Shown piece by piece: positions 5,182-6,968 of a stretch of 6,968 nucleotides of DNA. A model generated the notes under the pieces. It searched no databases. It was not told the DNA's origin and saw only the letters and a program-made list of their open reading frames with translations. The first letter of the stretch is position 1, and each line of letters opens with the position of its first letter. The stretch comes from an uncultured Acidimicrobiia bacterium (GTDB lineage: Bacteria > Actinomycetota > Acidimicrobiia > UBA5794), in the NCBI GenBank assembly GCA_905480055.1, contig CAJQOW010000104.1:1-6968 (forward strand), written 5' to 3'. The position numbers and the translations under genes are program-made.

Positions 5182-6156
5182 TCAGCTCGGAAGCGACTCC
5201 GTCGCCCGCCGATTCTCGAGCCATACGAACGCCGTCATCACGGCAATGATGAGCAGCACCGGCAGGGCCATCTGACGAACGCTGTCGTACAGCGTCGCCA
5301 CGAGTACCTCGAACACGATGAACGGTGCAACGGTGAACTGTGCAAGCGCCGGAGGCAGCACCTGGGAAACCGACTTCATGACGGTGGTCGACATCATCCC
5401 GTTCGCCTGTTGAGCCTCGTCCGTATCGGCTGAGGAGCCGGCGTCGCCATCGGTGGCAGCCATGGCCCAAATAGATGGTGCAGTCATCACTTCGGCGGTG
5501 TCGTCGATACTCGTCGCTGCATCTCCAGGCGGTGATCCTGGATCGATCGGTGCGATAGCCGTGTCAGCCTCAGGTGTCGATTCCTCAACCGTGGTCGTTG
5601 TGGTGTCTGGAACCGTCGTCGTGGTGGTTGTGGCCTCGGTTGTGGTCGTTTGCTCGACGGAGGTCGTGGTCGTGTCCGGGACCGTTGTTGTGGTGGTTGA
5701 AGCGGTGGTCGTGGTCGTATCTGGGACCGTTGTTGTCGTCGTCGGAGCGGAGGTTGTGGTCGTGGTCTTCATCAGCGCATCGAGGAAGAGCTGGTAGGTG
5801 TATTTCGCCTCCGCATGGGCGGCGTTGTGGTCCGAGTCCAGCTGTGCCAGCGCCTCGGTCACGTCCTCTTCGTATCCCGGATTGTTGTTGCCGATCCTGG
5901 TGATGTCGGTCGCCGCCGAATAGAAGATGCTGTCGAGCGTTTCGTGCGCCTGGTCGAGGGCTGCGTCGAGCTCGCCGACAGCGTTGGCGTTCGATGCTTG
6001 GTTGATCAGGATCGTGATGGCCTGGTGGTTCTCGGTCCCGGCTCTCGCCACAACTGCCCATATGTCTTCGTACGGACCAGCCATTGCCGGACCGGACGCG
6101 AAAACAAGGCTGACGACGACTGTCGCAACATACATCACAGCGAAGCGCGCGTTCAC
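5182..6156 (-). CDS. Secreted type I membrane protein with Thr-rich stalk
   Basis: I do not recognise the family. From the GTG at 6156 there are 324 residues: a signal peptide (1-26, hydrophobic core ending in AMA before GPYEDIW), a helical extracytoplasmic domain (about 27-130, with many Ala, Asp and Gln), a Thr-rich stalk (131-190), an acidic low-complexity stretch (to about 255), and a C-terminal membrane helix (about 297-312, ALPVLLIIAVMTAFVW) ending in a short basic tail. An amphipathic or second hydrophobic segment lies at about 268-290. The frame is open to an ATG at 6210, but AGGGGGG (6171-6165) sits 8 nt before the GTG at 6156, and starting there places a clean signal peptide at the N-terminus. 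It is divergent from a histidine kinase gene, 110 bp away, so a role in the same signalling unit is possible. It could equally be a surface or adhesion protein. Confidence 0.75.
   Translation of the reverse strand: MNARFAVMYVATVVVSLVFASGPAMAGPYEDIWAVVARAGTENHQAITILINQASNANAVGELDAALDQAHETLDSIFYSAATDITRIGNNNPGYEEDVTEALAQLDSDHNAAHAEAKYTYQLFLDALMKTTTTTSAPTTTTTVPDTTTTTASTTTTTVPDTTTTSVEQTTTTEATTTTTTVPDTTTTTVEESTPEADTAIAPIDPGSPPGDAATSIDDTAEVMTAPSIWAMAATDGDAGSSADTDEAQQANGMMSTTVMKSVSQVLPPALAQFTVAPFIVFEVLVATLYDSVRQMALPVLLIIAVMTAFVWLENRRATESLPS
5587..5766 (-). repeat. Imperfect Thr/VPD repeat (stalk)
   Basis: This encodes about 60 residues of the stalk, mostly Thr runs, with three copies of a TTTTTVPDTTTT core spaced 15 and 23 residues apart, and less regular spacers (SAP, AS, SVEQ, EA) between them. 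At DNA level it is an imperfect tandem array that reads as GTTGTGGT-like sequence on the plus strand. It is likely prone to length change by slippage and difficult to assemble from short reads. Confidence 0.75.
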
Positions 6157-6174
6157 ACGTGTCACCCCCCTGTA

Positions 6175-6191
6175 TCGGCATTTCCTGCCGA
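6175..6191. promoter_or_regulatory. Perfect inverted repeat in the divergent intergenic region
   Basis: TCGGCA, 5 nt, TGCCGA is a perfect 6-bp inverted repeat just upstream of the Shine-Dalgarno of the minus-strand stalk-protein gene. It could be a regulator operator or, in the minus-strand transcript, a small leader hairpin near the ribosome binding site. A second inverted repeat, TCTTGA, 11 nt, TCAAGA (6194-6216), lies next to it. The 110-bp gap 6157-6266 must contain the divergent promoters, but no convincing -35/-10 pair was seen. Confidence 0.35.
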
Positions 6192-6266
6192 AATCTTGAA
6201 TTTCGCGCACTCAAGAGTTGAGGCTGCGCTGCCGATCAATGGAGAAGCCGCTGCAGGAGGGTCTCG

Positions 6267-6968
6267 ATGCGAAAACTGCTTTCGAGCATCTTGACCGTGC
6301 TCGCGATAGCCCTCGTGATCACGGCGCTCTTCGTTGCGGTTTCGTTCATCTCGACCTCGGATGGTTCCCAGGAGGTGGCAGGGGAGGGCCTGATCGCTGT
6401 GGCGGCGGAAGCAACCCTCAGCCAAGCTGTGGTCACGTGGAACATCGCCAACCAAACAGTCGTGCTCGAGGAGGCCAGGGCTGGCGGAACCGTTTCGGTG
6501 GAGACGGTCGACAGTTCAGCCAGACTCCTCGCAACCTCGGCGAACGAATACGCCCACCGATCCGAGGAGCTTGCTGCCAACGTCGGTGGCGAAGAGGGCT
6601 CACAGATCCTGACAACCGCAGCGATACTGACAGGCGAGTTCGGCAGGCTTGTGGAAGATCTGCAGGCTCCGCCACTTCCCAACGTGAGTAGGGCGGACGA
6701 TCCCGACTTCGCCCCGTATGCAGCAGCCACCGGAACACTTGTCCAGGTGCGAGACGAGCGTGTCCAGGATGTGCTCGGGAGGGCCGAGCTCGCCGGCGAG
6801 ATCGCCGATGCGCTTCGGTTCGTGGTGACCATCCTTGTCCCCATCTCCGCCATGCTGCTCGTCCGAGCCGTCATGAAGCGGCGCAGGGAGCGGGAGGCTC
6901 TCCAAAGCCAACTCTCGAGGAAGACTGCCGTGATTGAGAGCAAGGACGAGTTCGTGGCGAACCTGTCG
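6267..6968 (+). CDS. Sensor histidine kinase, N-terminal part (cut by the window edge)
   Basis: This is an open frame of 234 codons running off the right edge. AGGAGG at 6255-6260 lies 6 nt before the ATG. It has a membrane helix at about residues 5-30, an extracytoplasmic domain of about 150 residues (Ala/Glu-rich, largely helical, probably a ligand- or stress-sensing four-helix or similar domain), a second helix at about 183-202, then a basic KRRRERE linker and coiled segment leading to KDEFVANLS at the last codons. In histidine kinases this sequence directly precedes the H-box HELRTPL, so the phospho-accepting His should be the next residue beyond the window, followed by the ATP-binding domain. 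The class I architecture is inferred from this motif. Its partner response regulator and ligand are not visible. It is divergent from the Thr-stalk membrane protein. Confidence 0.85.
   Translation, partial: MRKLLSSILTVLAIALVITALFVAVSFISTSDGSQEVAGEGLIAVAAEATLSQAVVTWNIANQTVVLEEARAGGTVSVETVDSSARLLATSANEYAHRSEELAANVGGEEGSQILTTAAILTGEFGRLVEDLQAPPLPNVSRADDPDFAPYAAATGTLVQVRDERVQDVLGRAELAGEIADALRFVVTILVPISAMLLVRAVMKRRREREALQSQLSRKTAVIESKDEFVANLS

Noticed and set aside
5453..5797. Plus-strand frame with long poly-Val runs resembling a membrane protein
   Set aside because: It is the antisense reading of the Thr-codon stalk repeat (ACN read as GTN) and has no RBS.
6157..6210. Upstream ATG extension of the stalk protein (18 residues)
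   Set aside because: It would bury the signal peptide behind a charged segment; the GTG at 6156 has a G-rich SD 8 nt upstream.

Overview
The window is a high-GC stretch (roughly 60% or more by eye) that looks like an actinobacterial chromosome, possibly from an Acidimicrobiia-like lineage. Three things suggest this. Several genes lack a Shine-Dalgarno (SD) sequence but carry a TANNNT -10-like box 6-7 nt before the start codon, as in leaderless transcripts. Two exported or membrane proteins have long poly-threonine linkers. The left-edge gene belongs to a membrane alpha/beta-hydrolase family that I associate mainly with actinobacteria. The taxonomic placement is inference.

Layout. Left, minus strand: a small membrane-anchored protein with a Thr-rich linker (1170-1739), followed 4 nt later by a multi-spanning Abhydrolase_9-type protein that runs off the left edge (1165 to 1). 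Centre, plus strand: a pterin/folate cluster made of a PTR1/FolM-like pteridine reductase (1796-2527), dihydroneopterin aldolase folB (2597-2950), and one open frame joining HPPK (FolK) to GTP cyclohydrolase I (FolE) (2995-4119). MoaA, the GTP 3',8-cyclase that starts molybdenum cofactor synthesis, follows at 4177-5178. Right: a minus-strand secreted type I membrane protein with a Thr-rich stalk (5182-6156), convergent with moaA by 3 bp. It is divergent from a plus-strand sensor histidine kinase (6267 to the right edge), which is cut just before its H-box.

How the genes fit together. FolE converts GTP to dihydroneopterin triphosphate. FolB makes 6-hydroxymethyl-dihydropterin, and FolK pyrophosphorylates it for folate synthesis. 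The SDR can plausibly reduce dihydropterin or dihydrofolate to the tetrahydro form. MoaA uses the same starting material, GTP, for the other pterin cofactor. No dihydropteroate synthase (folP) is in the window.

The most notable points are the folK-folE frame, which has a near-perfect internal SD and ATG exactly at the domain junction (so it may give both a fusion and free FolE); the loss of several usual ligand positions in the FolK domain; the PTR1-type Asp/Tyr/Lys catalytic set in the reductase; the repeated leaderless start architecture; and the divergent stalk-protein/histidine-kinase pair. Both edge genes are partial. No stretch longer than about 110 bp is without a gene. I saw no RNA genes, CRISPR arrays or insertion sequences.
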